Shown piece after piece: positions 34,866-45,670 of a DNA stretch of 64,000 bases. The translations under genes and the position numbers were made by a program. The notes beneath the pieces were generated by a model. It ran no database searches, was not told the DNA's origin, and saw only the letters and a list, made by a program, of their open reading frames with translations. The first letter of the stretch is position 1, and each line of letters opens with the position of its first letter. Origin of the DNA: Lolium rigidum (taxonomy: Eukaryota; Streptophyta; Magnoliopsida; Poales; Poaceae); NCBI RefSeq assembly GCF_022539505.1, contig NC_061514.1, positions 245,942,124 through 246,006,123 of the forward strand. Reading direction: 5' to 3'.

Positions 34866-35326
34866 CATCCTTTATAAGGTGATGAAGGAAAATTCCGACT
34901 TCAAGATTGCCCTCGACATCTACGCGAATGACAATGAGTGTCCCCGGGTGAGTGCAAAATCCGACACATGTGCTTTATCAATATTACAATTTCTTCAAAG
35001 CATCAGCTCTTTAATATTTCCTTTTCTCTTCACAGGTCGTCATTGTCCCTTCGGCAGAACGTGGTGCTCTAGAGAAGCCAAGAAAGCCAAGGCAGATGAA
35101 CAACCGGAAGATCGAGCAAGAAAAAGAAGAATCTGAAGAGGAGGAGGAAGAGGAAGGTGAAGATCCTCAAGAAGAAGTCTACATCTCCTGCACCACCAAG
35201 AGACCCACCGAGAGCAGTACCAAGGAGCCGAAGGGATCCGACAACAGTCTCTGCTAGCGTGCCGGAGAGTTCCGACAGAAAGCGTAATGCCCCCGCCAGC
35301 AGTGAACCTCGCATAGACTCCAAGGC
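34866..35326 (+). pseudogene. Transposase_28-like gene of element C, 3' exons
   Basis: Continues the gene broken by D. After the target site the frame reads YKVMKENSDFKIALDIYAND up to 34947; a canonical intron 34948-35035 (GTGAGT...TTCACAG, 88 bp) follows; the next exon reads VVIVPSAERGALEKPRKP and then a strongly acidic run (EKEESEEEEEEEGED), with a stop near 35257. The order folded core, acidic/Lys-rich tail is the same as in E, G and K. Element G starts at 35327, so the rest of the gene is displaced or lost. Confidence 0.6.
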
Positions 35327-36259
35327 TGTCGTGGTATCGTCACGGGTAAGCCATGGGGTGGCTCAAGTCGAGTGGTTCCGGGCTTGGCCTACGGCGGTTT
35401 CCACATGCGGGTATGAGCACGAGCAACACAAGCGACGTACCCAGTTTGGGGCCCTTGTATGGAGGTAACACCCCTACTCCTGCTCTAGAGTGTATATGAT
35501 GTATGAGATAGTACAATGATGCTCCTTGAGCTGTATCCGGCTTGAGAGAGGGCTCGAGGTAAACGATGACCTCTCTCCCGAGCGGTGCTAAGTGTGAATG
35601 AGCAAGAATGGATCGATCGTCCCTGTCAAGGGGGTGCTATTCCGGCTTATAAAGAGCCTGGAACATTACAAACAAGTCCCTATAGCCTACGGTGCTGGCT
35701 CCGCCGGCTCCGGCTCGTTTGCGCCTTCCCGAGGCGCCCGTGCTGCCCCGCTGTCAACCTGTTTTGTCCTTCCTGTCGCGGCCGGCAGGGACAGGACATG
35801 CCGAGCGACGTGTGGTGGGTGGATCTAGCTTGCGGCCGTAGCCTACGGCCGCTAGCTAGCGTCACCCGTAGCCTGCGGCGCCCGGAGAAGCCGGCCCATG
35901 ATGGCCTGTCCTGACGCGGGTCACTGTTGCTCTACCGTGCCCCCTGATCTGCGGAATTTGTTGTCCTCGGCGGACTTTCGAACCCGGATGACCTTTCCGT
36001 AGCCTTTTCCTGCAAGGATCACAGCTTCGAGCCGGTTAGGGGAAAGTCGACCCAAGCCGGATATGACATGTAGAAGCCGGCCGTAGCCATGGCGCAGCCG
36101 GCCACGACCAAGCCAGTGTAGACCTGGTTCCAGCCGGCTCACAAGGTAGCCGGCCACGGCTCCAGCCGACTGCTCCTCAGCCGGCCTTTTCCGCGGGAAA
36201 GCCGGCCCTGAGCCAACTGATCCCAGTCTTTTGCCATACCTGGGGTCTTCCCCTCGACA
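35327..36259 (-). repeat. Element G 3' LTR
   Basis: 933 bp, GC-rich. Contains a 21-bp near-palindrome at 35832-35852 (GCGGCCGTAG-C-CTACGGCCGC) directly followed by GCTAGCTAGC, and a TTATAAAG motif at 35647-35654. Confidence 0.75.
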
Positions 36260-36276
36260 TTAGCCCCTGAAGCTGG
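36260..36276 (-). other. Polypurine tract of G
   Basis: TTAGCCCCTGAAGCTGG on the plus strand, adjacent to the LTR end CTCGACA; differs from the tract of E at one position. Confidence 0.6.
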
Positions 36277-36792
36277 CGAGGCCCTGCGTAGAGAAGGGCA
36301 TGAGCAGGCTTTTCCTGGCCGTTCGTTGTTGATCTCATGGATCCTTCTAAAAAGCGGTTGGAGGGGCTGGCTGGGAATTTCTTCCGGCAGGCTGCACCCT
36401 TTTCCGGCTTGCATCGTCCAACTGCTCTCGAGCCGGATGCCGATTCGGTTTTGTAAGTTTTCTCTGCAAAAGTGTTGAAGAGCTTTCCAGCTTGACTAAG
36501 TAGGCGCCGGCTGGTTCTGAAACGACGTGGCCGGCTCGGGCTCGGCTGCTCTGAATTCAGTACTGCCTCGGGGTGCGGGTCATGACTTGACCGGCTCTGG
36601 CGAAACTCTCTGTGCCCGGCCCAGCGTGTGGTCACATCACTGCCAGCCTAGGATCCTCTGCGGCAAGGGCTAACGTGCCCTCCAGAAAAACCGCCGACTC
36701 GTGAGCAGTTACCGGTAACACACGTAGTTCGTGGAGATGGTGGGCGCAGTTAATCCAACATCCCCGCCCACAACCCCCACGGGCCGGCCTCC

Positions 36793-36799
36793 ATAAATA
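36793..36799 (+). promoter_or_regulatory. TATA-like box of the antisense gene of G
   Basis: ATAAATA in CCATAAATAGGGG, about 280 bp before the ATG at 37077, followed by pyrimidine-rich leader sequence. This suggests the antisense gene has its own promoter inside the element. Confidence 0.4.
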
Positions 36800-37076
36800 G
36801 GGGCGTGGGAGATTCTGAGGCGCCCCTGCTCACTTCTTCTTCCTCCTCTACTCTCCTCTGCGCGCCTCTCTCACTCTTCCTCCTCAGCTTTTTCCGCGCG
36901 GCGCTCGATTCCACCGGTGAACTCTGGCGAGGGCTTGCACCCGGACGCGGCGGAGCTTCCTCATCGACACGCCGCCGCCTCACAGCCGATTCAGCGCCAA
37001 GGGAGGCCGTTCTTCAGCGCCTCGTTCTTCTTCACCGCCCGCTACGCCGCCGCGCTCACTGTCGACAACGGAGGAG

Positions 37077-40000
37077 ATGGCGCAGCCGAGCGGTTCTTGG
37101 GAGGGATCCACCACCACCATCGACGAGGTGCAGCGCCTCCACCGGTCGCATCGCATCCTGACGGGGGTGGCGGTCTGGGTGCCTGGGGAAGAGATCATGC
37201 CGGAGGTGGAGCCCGGCGAGCGCGTGGTCTTCGTCACGCATTTCAATCGTGGGTTCGGGCTGCTAGCGAGCCCGTTCTTCCGCGGCTTCCCGGAGTTCTT
37301 CGGGCTCCAGCCGCATCATCTCCTGGCGAACGCTTCGTCACCCTCTCCTGCTTCGTGGCCTTCTACGAGGGCTACGCCTGCGTCAGGCCGGACGTCGACT
37401 TCTGGAGCCGGCTTTTCTACATCAAGGCGCAGACCACGGATGATGAGCTACGCGCTTGTGGGACGGCTTCTCTCTACCCCCGCCAGACGCCGACAGTGGA
37501 CATGGTGAAGAAGTGGCACGCATCGTTCTTCTACGTGACGAACGAGAACCCGGTCGTCGACCGCCTCAACTTGCCGGTGTTTTCGCTGGCGCCACCCACC
37601 AAGATGAATTGGGGGTACTGCCACAAGCCAACTGACCCGGCAACCGAGGTCAACCTACGGTTGGACTTCCTGCGAACTTGCATCACGCGGGACCGGCTGA
37701 CTGCAGCGGCGGTCCCACAAGACCGGCCACATGAGCATCCGGTTCGACCCGACCCGGACGTCCAAGGTGGAGCTCACCAACGAGGGAGTGGCCAGCCGGG
37801 TGAACTACATATCCAACGCTCAGCTCCTGGACAACTGGCAGGCGGGGATGGAGCCCTTCAGCCAGCGCGATCCTCCGACTGCGGTAAGTCTTTTGTACTT
37901 TGGCCGGTTTGCCAGCATGCGACTGCCTTTTCCTTTGCTTTGTTTAGCTGTTATAGCTTCGTTGTTTCTGTTGGCTACAGAACTTCCCACAGATGCTCCT
38001 CGAAGACGGCAATTTGGCGGAGAAGGTATGGGAAGCCGACCACGTTGACCCGGCGGACCGGGCAGCCGGCGAGGATGAGAACCCGGACGCAGCCCACCAA
38101 GCCGTCGAGGGGCAAGGTGAGCCTTCCTCTCCCCCGCAGCCAGAGGAGGAGCTTGCCACTGTGGAGCCGCTCCGTGTGGCTCCCTTGGCTGCGGCGGCTC
38201 CCGTGGCCGATCCAGGGCAGCCGAGCCGGGCGCGGAAGAGGACCACCTAGAGCTAGGGCCGGCTCAGGCCCAAGGGTGACACCGCAGCCGCCGGAACCCA
38301 TGGTCCTATCTGACCCGGCGGGCCAGGCCATGTCGCCTCCAGCCTCGAAGTCGGCCAGGGAGGAGCCGGCGCGCTCGGCCAGCGCCGACGCCAGGGCGCT
38401 GGTCAAGGCCAAGGGCCATCGGTGGAGCCTCAAGGGTCCTCGCAGCCGCTGGTGAGCCTGCATGTGGGTCCGGCTGCCCAGCTGGCCAACATTATCTCCG
38501 CCTCCGACTCCAGCCTGGGCTCCGTCGGCACCATGGAGAAGGAGTGGCATGACGCTGACGGACACGAGGTTACGAGCCGGGAGGGCAAGAAGGGAGTGGC
38601 CTCCATGGAGATGTTCTTCTTCGACTTCAGCGCCTTCGTCAACGGCTCCGCCGCTAAAGCCGACAACCGCCTCAAGCGGGTCGAGAATGTTAACAAGGTG
38701 AGCTTCTAACTTGAGCTTGTTTTTGCAATTTGGTATTGTACTGGTAGCCCTCCGATGCACGGGCCGGCTGTTGTGGATCTGGCCTGGGTTTCGCCTTTGT
38801 TGACTTATGTTTTTGTTTCATTCGGACAATCACCGACAAGCGGGCCGACTTGTACAACCGGCTTGTGGCTAGCTACCACAAGGCCAAGACCGAGCGCGCC
38901 GAGATGGCTCAAGAGCTGGAGGCTGCCAAGGGTTTGTTTTCTCTTTTGCTGATGTCTTTGCATATTTTTATTTTTCTTGTTCCAGCCGGCTGACGCCTTG
39001 AATCTTGTCGGCTTGCAGCTGCCGCCGCCCAAGTCCCTCAGCTGCAGGAGGAGCTCTGGCTCTTGCATGCCCAATGCACCGGGAGCCAAGAGACGGCCAG
39101 GGTCTTGGCCGCCCAGGCCAAGGAGACCGAGGGGGACCTGACGCACCTACGCCGGCTGGAGGCCAACCACATCGCCGAGCTCGACTTCATCAAACGGGTT
39201 GAGTAGGAGAAGGTGGATAGCCTGAACCAGCGTCTGGGGGAGGTGGACGAGAAGTGCCAGAAGCTGAGGAGCGACATGGCTGCCCAGTCCAAGGTGTTCT
39301 CTGAGACGTCCAAGAGTTGGGTCGAGGAGATCAGCGCGCTGGACCGCGGCATGGCAGGTAAATCTTTCCTTGTTGTATTTTCTTCCTTTCCTTGCCGGCT
39401 TCCGGCTGTCAGCTGGTGGCAGGAATTCTGTCGGCTGCCGGTAGCTGGAAAAACTTCGAATATCCCCGGCTTTCGGCTGGTGGCAGGCGGCATTCATTTG
39501 CCGGCTGGCGCTAGGCTGGTTTTTGACTTCGAATGTCTCCATCTTCTGGCTGGTGGCAGGCGGCGTTCGCTTGCCGGCTACCGCCAGGCTGGTTTTTTTA
39601 CTTCGAATATCTCCCTCTTCTAGCTGGTGGCAGGCGGCATTCACTTGCCAGCTGCCGCTAGGCTGGTTTTTGACTTTGAATTTTTGCCTTTTTCTATCCT
39701 TCCGCCGGCTTCCGGCTGAGACTGGTGGCAGGGCTCTTCCGGCTGCTTTCAGTCGGACATATAGACTTATGGTTTTTCTTCTTTGTTCCATCCGCCTTCC
39801 CCGAGAATAAAGAGGAGGCGCTGGCGGTGGTGGGCAGGGTGAGGGCGGTGCGCCGGGCACCCAGCGAGGAGAGTTCAGCGCACTTCGGCGTAGAGGATCA
39901 CCTGGTGTCCATGCACGCCAAGATCACCTGGTGTGGGGCACGAGCGTCGGCTTGCGACTCAGGAGCTCTACCAGCTACTGTGGCTGACCGAGATGCTGCC

Positions 40001-40355
40001 AGGCGAGCTTGCCAACCTGGTGAAGTGACTCGAGACCGTGCCTGACCTCCTGCTGGACTGGAAGGACTCCGCCGCTCACGCCGGTGCCGACATGGCCCTC
40101 TCCTTCGTGCTATCTTGATACGAGGAGGTCGACTTGGACGAGCTGGAGTCTCGCCGAGCCGGCGTGGAAGACACGCTCAACGCGGAGACCAAGACCCGCC
40201 GGCTGGCGAGAGCCTGCGCCATCGCCGACAAGAGCACCTTCATCAACGATCCCGATGTTCCGAGAGAAGATAAGGAGATGGCTGACGCGAAGGAGGCGGA
40301 TCCAGCTGCCAGCTCGGAGGCTCCCCAGGCTGGTCCTTCTCCAACCGGCGTTTAA
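37077..40355 (+). pseudogene. Transposase_28-like extra gene of element G (antisense)
   Basis: Spliced gene. The ATG at 37077 opens a frame with VFVTHFNRGFGLLASPFF and FFGLQPHHLLANA; a frameshift near 37330 moves the reading to GERFVTLSCFVAFYEGYACV and PPTKMNWGYCHKP, and a second one near 37710 restores the first frame (NEGVASRVNYISN). The intron 37884-37980 (GTAAGTC...CTACAG, 97 bp) keeps frame. Exon 37981-38248 is acidic/Pro-rich and ends in a stop; further exons (38422-38697, 38840-39356, 39790-40355) give helical, coiled-coil-like sequence (VDSLNQRLGEVDEKCQKL). The intron starting at 39357 holds a minisatellite. Final stop at 40353. Several stops and frameshifts show it is dead. Confidence 0.6.
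39413..39740 (+). repeat. 73-bp minisatellite in an intron of the G gene
   Basis: GCTGGTGGCAGG recurs at 39413, 39476, 39549 and 39623, with a diverged last copy near 39723. The complete units are 73-74 bp and also contain TTGCCGGCT and CTAGGCTGGTTTTT. The block sits between the donor after 39356 (GTAAATC) and the next exon. Confidence 0.7.
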
Positions 40356-40610
40356 ATTTCACCTGTCTGTTCTTTTGGCTTGCAACAAGACATTCGTTAA
40401 ATCCTTGGTATGCCGGATGTAGCTGTAAAGACAATATTATTATCCTTTTATTATGCAGCACTTTGGTGTGTTTGTTAATCATTTTTGCGCTCCGGCTTGT
40501 TTTCCCTTCGCGCACTTGCTTTTTGTCATCCGCCCCACCCTTTGGTGTTGCTCTTGCCAGCCAGACAGCCGGGTTGCGGTCTATAGCTAGGTCAAGTGCG
40601 GGCCGCTGAG
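40356..40610 (-). mobile_element. Element G tail after the antisense gene
   Basis: No gene seen. In an intact element the 3' end of pol would lie just to the right, but the insertion of H removes it from view. Confidence 0.4.
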
Positions 40611-40789
40611 TGTAACATCCCAAATTTTTCAACAAAGAAGAAAATGAATTACCTTTTTCCAAAAATGAGAACCAACAAAAACTTTCTTACATATGATGCT
40701 ATGCATAGTGCTCATACCTAATACTTGTGTTATTTCCATGATTGTTTGTTTATTGCATTGAACATATTTCCAAAACCCTAAACCCTAAC

Positions 40790-41500
40790 CTTCTCAAAAC
40801 CAAATAGGATCAAATAAGAAGGAACTAAAAATAAATAAAAATACATATGTGGGCATGTAGCCCTAGTATGCAAATCTTGACTAATACCCTTCTTACTTTT
40901 CTAAATAGTGGTGAACCATTGTTAGACTCCACTAAACCCTAAACCTCACCCCTCTTCTCACCATCCATTATAAACAAAATAAAAAGAAATGAAATTAAAT
41001 AAGAAAAGGGCCTATGTGCCTATGGCTATTTTTGGTAAAACTTTTACCTAGGCTTTTCTACCTTGATTAAATGTTTTGAAAACATCAACAAACCTAACCT
41101 AGTACTTACCAACCAAATCAAGTGAGAAACAAAAATAAAATAAACATATGCATAGAGGCATATGTGGCACATAGCCATATTACCAAATCTTGACCTATGC
41201 ACCTCTACTTTGCTCAAATGGTATGAAACCTTTACCAAAATCAATATAATACTAAATCAACCCTAACCCATGCCTAAGTGAAGCAAAGACAAACAAAAGA
41301 AGAAAATAAGAAAAATGCACTTCATCACATACATGTGCTTATGGCCATTTTTGCAAATTTGAGCAAAAGGCCACCAAACTTGGTTTGATTGTTTGGATTA
41401 CATTCTTATACCATTTTAACATTCAACCACATCAGTACGATCAAGAAAAACCAAATCAAAATGAAAATAAAAGGATTTTCCAACTCACATACACTAATGG
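40790..41500 (+). repeat. Degenerate repeats of about 160 bp in the H LTR
   Basis: Modules of A-rich sequence (AACAAAAATAAAATAAAC type), then CATATG or CACATACA, then TGGC-CAT-like words and CAAATCTTGAC, begin near 40800, 40960, 41110, 41275 and 41435. Spacing is close to nucleosome length; copies are strongly diverged. Confidence 0.45.
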
Positions 41501-42592
41501 TCACTTGTGAGTTTTTCATCATCATACCCACTTTGAGCCTCTCTATAAAACCAATCTTAAACCAAACCCTATCAGTTCTTTGCACCTCATCCAAGACCTC
41601 ATCAAGGTGAACAACTTTGGTATTGACCACTTTGACCAGATCGTTGACCATTGCTTAAATTAGTCAAGCCAAGTTGCAACCTGGAAACAGATTCTAGATT
41701 CCCCCAAAACTTTGGAATTTTCACAAACCATCTCCAAATCCCAAACCAATGCCACCCATTGCTGCCAAACTTTATTTAGAACTCCTCCATGAAGAAGCCT
41801 AGCAAAATTTACCCACACATGAGGTTTTTACCTAAGAATCCAATAGTTACTATAAGGTACACCTACTCTCAACCACTATTCCTACCTCACTCTCTCTCTC
41901 CCTTTTGCTCATCTATAGTGCCTAGTACCTCCAACCACTCACCATGACATCACTTAATCTTGCCATGATCACCATCACACCCAACTATGCAAAGTACAAG
42001 GCATATGCCACATGCACTTTGACATAAATCAAATGTGCACCCTCTACCCCTGTCCAACTATGCTAACCATGTCAAACCCTCTTGCCTCACCTCACATCAT
42101 CATGCCCTGCCCTCAGAGACCCAGAGAGATGCACCAAAGATCCCAATGCCACACCATGCCACTCACATGATCACCACCATGTCACCACCTACCCCTGGCC
42201 TTTTTCCCTCTCTCACCATGTCTTTCACCTTGTACTTAACCCTTTACAACTACTAGACACGACCATGAGACAAGGAGAGCAAGTTGTGGACTAAAACACT
42301 CATGCCATTGCCCATGGTCACCAACCCGTGGACACCACCCTCTCCCAGCATGCACACAGCAAACCATCGTGTCTCCCTGCGCCACCACACTCCTCTCTCT
42401 CCCACTCACCTGCTAGACACCCCCGTTGACCTGCCCTGCACACGACGCCTGCAAGCCTGCCACTGTGCACGCGTCCGCCCCTACCCCTTACCTCACTCCC
42501 TACGCAGTAGCCCTGACCGAAGCTGCCTGTGCTCGACGCGCCCGCGACGTCGCCACCATGCCGGCCATGTCACGCCTCTCCTCTCTAGCGCC

Positions 42593-42600
42593 TATAAAAG
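42593..42600 (+). promoter_or_regulatory. TATA box of H LTR
   Basis: TATAAAAG in GCGCCTATAAAAGCAGCG, followed by a GC-rich transcribed-leader-like region; a good core promoter candidate for H. Confidence 0.6.
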
Positions 42601-45087
42601 CAGCGCCCCTCTCCTTGGACAGCCTCACAACACCCAGCAGCATCCCTCTTTTCCCCCTAGCACCTCCCTCTCTCCCTCCTTGCCGCTCACCGGAGCCAAA
42701 AGCTCGCCGGCGGCCACCCTCATAGCCCACTTTTTGTCGCCACCATAGCCACCGAGCCCTACACCACTTTGAATCCCTCGAAAAACCCCGTCGATGAAGC
42801 CCAAGCTCGCCGGAAACCGTGCCCGGAGTTGGGAGATCTCGCAGTCGCAAGCCTGCAGCATCGCGAGGTAGGCGATGAACCAGCGCCGTCCGATCCCGAT
42901 CCAGCGTCCCGCGTGCTCCGCCCGCGCGCTACGTGCATGCCCCATGCATGCGTGGCCCAGGCTGCAGCTGGGCCGGCCCAACTTCCTTCCCGCCCAGCGT
43001 TTGACTTCAAATCCGTTTTATTTATTTTCTGTTGAATTGCTCTCAGATGCTTTGCTAAATATTAAATATCTCTGAATCTGCTCAACCAAATTTGGTGAAT
43101 TTTATATATATGGAAAGCTTATGAAATACTCTAAGCAACTACACTAGTCTCAACCCTAGATTCATTGTAGAATTAATGTAGTAAAAATAACAAGACAGAG
43201 AGTTTTCAGAATACAAATAAATCTATAAAATCAACCATGATGAATTTTGAGGTAATTAAAATTCTCATAACTCACATTTAAAATACTCTAATTGTTTATG
43301 CAAAAATATGATAGTGTTGCTTCATATGATCATGGGGTGGAATCAAAAATTGGCTATGTAGTCACTACTAGCCCATTTAAATCATTGTCAAATTTAGGTT
43401 TTTAAATCTATGAGGTGTAGCACCTCATTTAAATCATCTTCCCAAGTGTTATGAAGTAATGTGATGACCCTTGTTGCATGGTATCATACTTTCTCACTTG
43501 AGGATCTTAAATCGAAGTAGTATTTAAATTACATGAGATGATGAATCTCATTTAAATCATTTTTCTCAAATGATAAATGTGAAGTATTGACCTTGGTCAA
43601 CATGATCTCACATTTATGAATAGAGGAGATTAAATCTTAAGAAGATTCAATGAGAGGAATTTATTTCTCCAAACTAAAGAGAAACCCTAATACACATTTC
43701 AATGAGAGGAAATTATTTTCCTAACACTAAGTAAGAAAACCCTAGCTTAATGTTGAGTAATGTTAGGTGATGATTGATACGTCCCAAACGTATCTATAAT
43801 TTCTTATGTTCCATGCTACTTTTATGATGATACTCACATGTTTTATACACATTATATGTCATTATTATGCATTTTCCGGCACTAACCTATTGACGAGATG
43901 CCGAAGAGCTAGTTGCTTCGTTTTCTCGCTGTTTTTGGTTTCAGAAATCCTAGTAAGGAAATATTCTCGGAATTGGACGAAATCAACGCCTAGGGGCCTA
44001 TTTTTCCACGAAGCTTCCAGAAGACCGGAGGACTTACGAAGTGGGGCCACGAGGTGGCCAGACACTAGGGCGGCGCGGCCTGGCGTGTGGGGCCCTCGTG
44101 TGGCCCCCTGACCTGCCCTTCCGCCTACATATAGTCTTCGTCGCGAAACCCCCAGTACCGAGAGCCACGATACGGAAAACCTTCCAGAGACGCCGCCGCC
44201 ACCAATCCCATCTCGGGGGATTCAGGAGATCGCCTCCGGCACCCTGCCGGAGAGGGGAATCATCTCCCGGAGGTCTCTTCATCGCCATGATCGCCTCCGA
44301 ATCAATGTGGGAGTAGTCCACCCCTGGACTATGGGTCCATAGCAGTAGCTAGATGGTCGTCTTCTCCTCATTGTGCTATCATGTTAGATCTTGTGAGCTG
44401 CCTATCATGATCAAGATCATCTATTTGTAATCCTTCATGTTGTGTTTGTTGGGATCCGATGAATATTGAATACTATGTCAAGTTGATTATCAATCTATCA
44501 TATATGTTATTTATGTTCTTGCATGCTCTCCGTTGCTAGTAGAGGCTCTGGCCTAGTTGATACTTGTGACTCCAAGAGGGAGTATTTATGCTCGATAGTG
44601 GGTTCATGCCTCCATTAAATCCAGGACGAGTGACGAGAAAGTTCTAAGGTTGTGGATGTCTTGTTGCTACTAGGGATAAAACATCGATGCTTTGTCTAAG
44701 GATATTTGTGTTGATTACATTACGCACCATACTTAATGCAATTGTCTGTTGTTTACAACTTAATACTGGAAGGGGTTCGGATGATAACCTGAAGGTGGAC
44801 TTTTTAGGCATAGATGCATGCTGGATAGCGGTCTATGTACTTTGTCGTAATGCCCTGATTAGATCTCATAGTACTCATCATGATATATGTATGTGCATTG
44901 TTATGCCTTCTTTATTTGTCAATTGCCCAACTGTAATTTGTTCACCCAACATCTGCTATCTTATGGGAGAGACACCACTAGTGATCTGTGGACCCCGGTC
45001 ATATTCTTTACATCTGAAATACAATCTACTGCAATTGTTCTTTACTGTTCTTTGCAAACAACCATCATCATCCACACTATACATCTA

Positions 45088-45223
45088 GGGATTTCTATTT
45101 TCGTGCCCTCAGGTCCTTAGTTGTACTCAGTTTTCCCCAGCTCCTTAGTTTTTCCTCAGTTTTCCCCAAGCCCTTGTCTGAACCGCAGAAGGAGCTCGGA
45201 CGGAAGGAATCCGTTAAGTTGAC
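45088..45223 (+). repeat. Left terminal inverted repeat of J
   Basis: About 136 bp, the inverse of 49646-49784 with few mismatches and small indels. Contains repeated CAGTTTTCCCC words. Confidence 0.85.
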
Positions 45224-45670
45224 CGTTCCGTGCCGACGAGTGGGGTCGTGTCGTTTGTGGGGTCGCGTCGTGTGGGACCGCGTGGGACGGGACGAGGCCG
45301 TGTTTGTGTGGCCGTAGCGTGTGGGGCCGTAGCGTGTGGAGCCATGTGGGTCCGGGACGGGGGCACGAGTGGTTTCTGTCTCTTCCGCCCGGATTAGCAG
45401 TTTTCAATGTACCTTTTTCCTCTCTATCGCTCGATCTCATTCATATTTGATAGCCCAAATTGGTAGCAAATCTAGAGCAGCTTCTCCTTCTGTTTTTTAA
45501 CGCCATTCATTTCTTTATGCCTTCGTTTTTACCCAATCAGGTAGGAAATCTAGGGCACAAATCCGGAGAAAAAATATAGGATAAGCTGCATACAGCAACC
45601 AACATAGCATAGATATATTCAGGACAGATCCAAAAGTAGTACCGATAGATCCAACATAAGCTACAATTTA
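45224..45670. other. Subterminal region of J without a gene
   Basis: Begins with a GTGTGGGGCCG/GTCGTGTCG-rich stretch (45240-45370), then AT-rich sequence. I see no coding evidence; it is probably 3' flank of the XS-like gene on the minus strand. Confidence 0.4.

Larger units (their letters stand above)
35327..40610 (-). mobile_element. Element G: Tat-like element, 3' part, with antisense gene
   Basis: One LTR (35327-36259, TGTCGTGGTA...CCCTCGACA) with its PPT on the right (36260-36276; minus strand CCAGCTTCAGGGGCTAA), so the element runs on the minus strand and this is its 3' LTR. The interior is a plus-strand spliced gene up to 40355 and a 255-bp tail. The element is cut at 40610 by the start of H (TGTAACATCC); gag, pol and the other LTR are not in the visible part. 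It belongs to the same group as E, judged by the PPT and the LTR ends. Confidence 0.75.
40611..43774 (+). repeat. Element H 5' LTR, left part
   Basis: 3164 bp. It begins with about 700 bp of diverged repeats of roughly 160 bp (40790-41500), then gene-free AC-rich sequence, a TATA box at 42593-42600, a GC-rich leader-like stretch (42650-43010) and AT-rich sequence. Overlapping open frames here look like composition artefacts. Confidence 0.75.

Noticed and set aside
42284..43035. Several 80-150-aa ORFs in the H LTR
   Set aside because: Pro/Ala-rich readings of a GC-rich leader on both strands, no domains.
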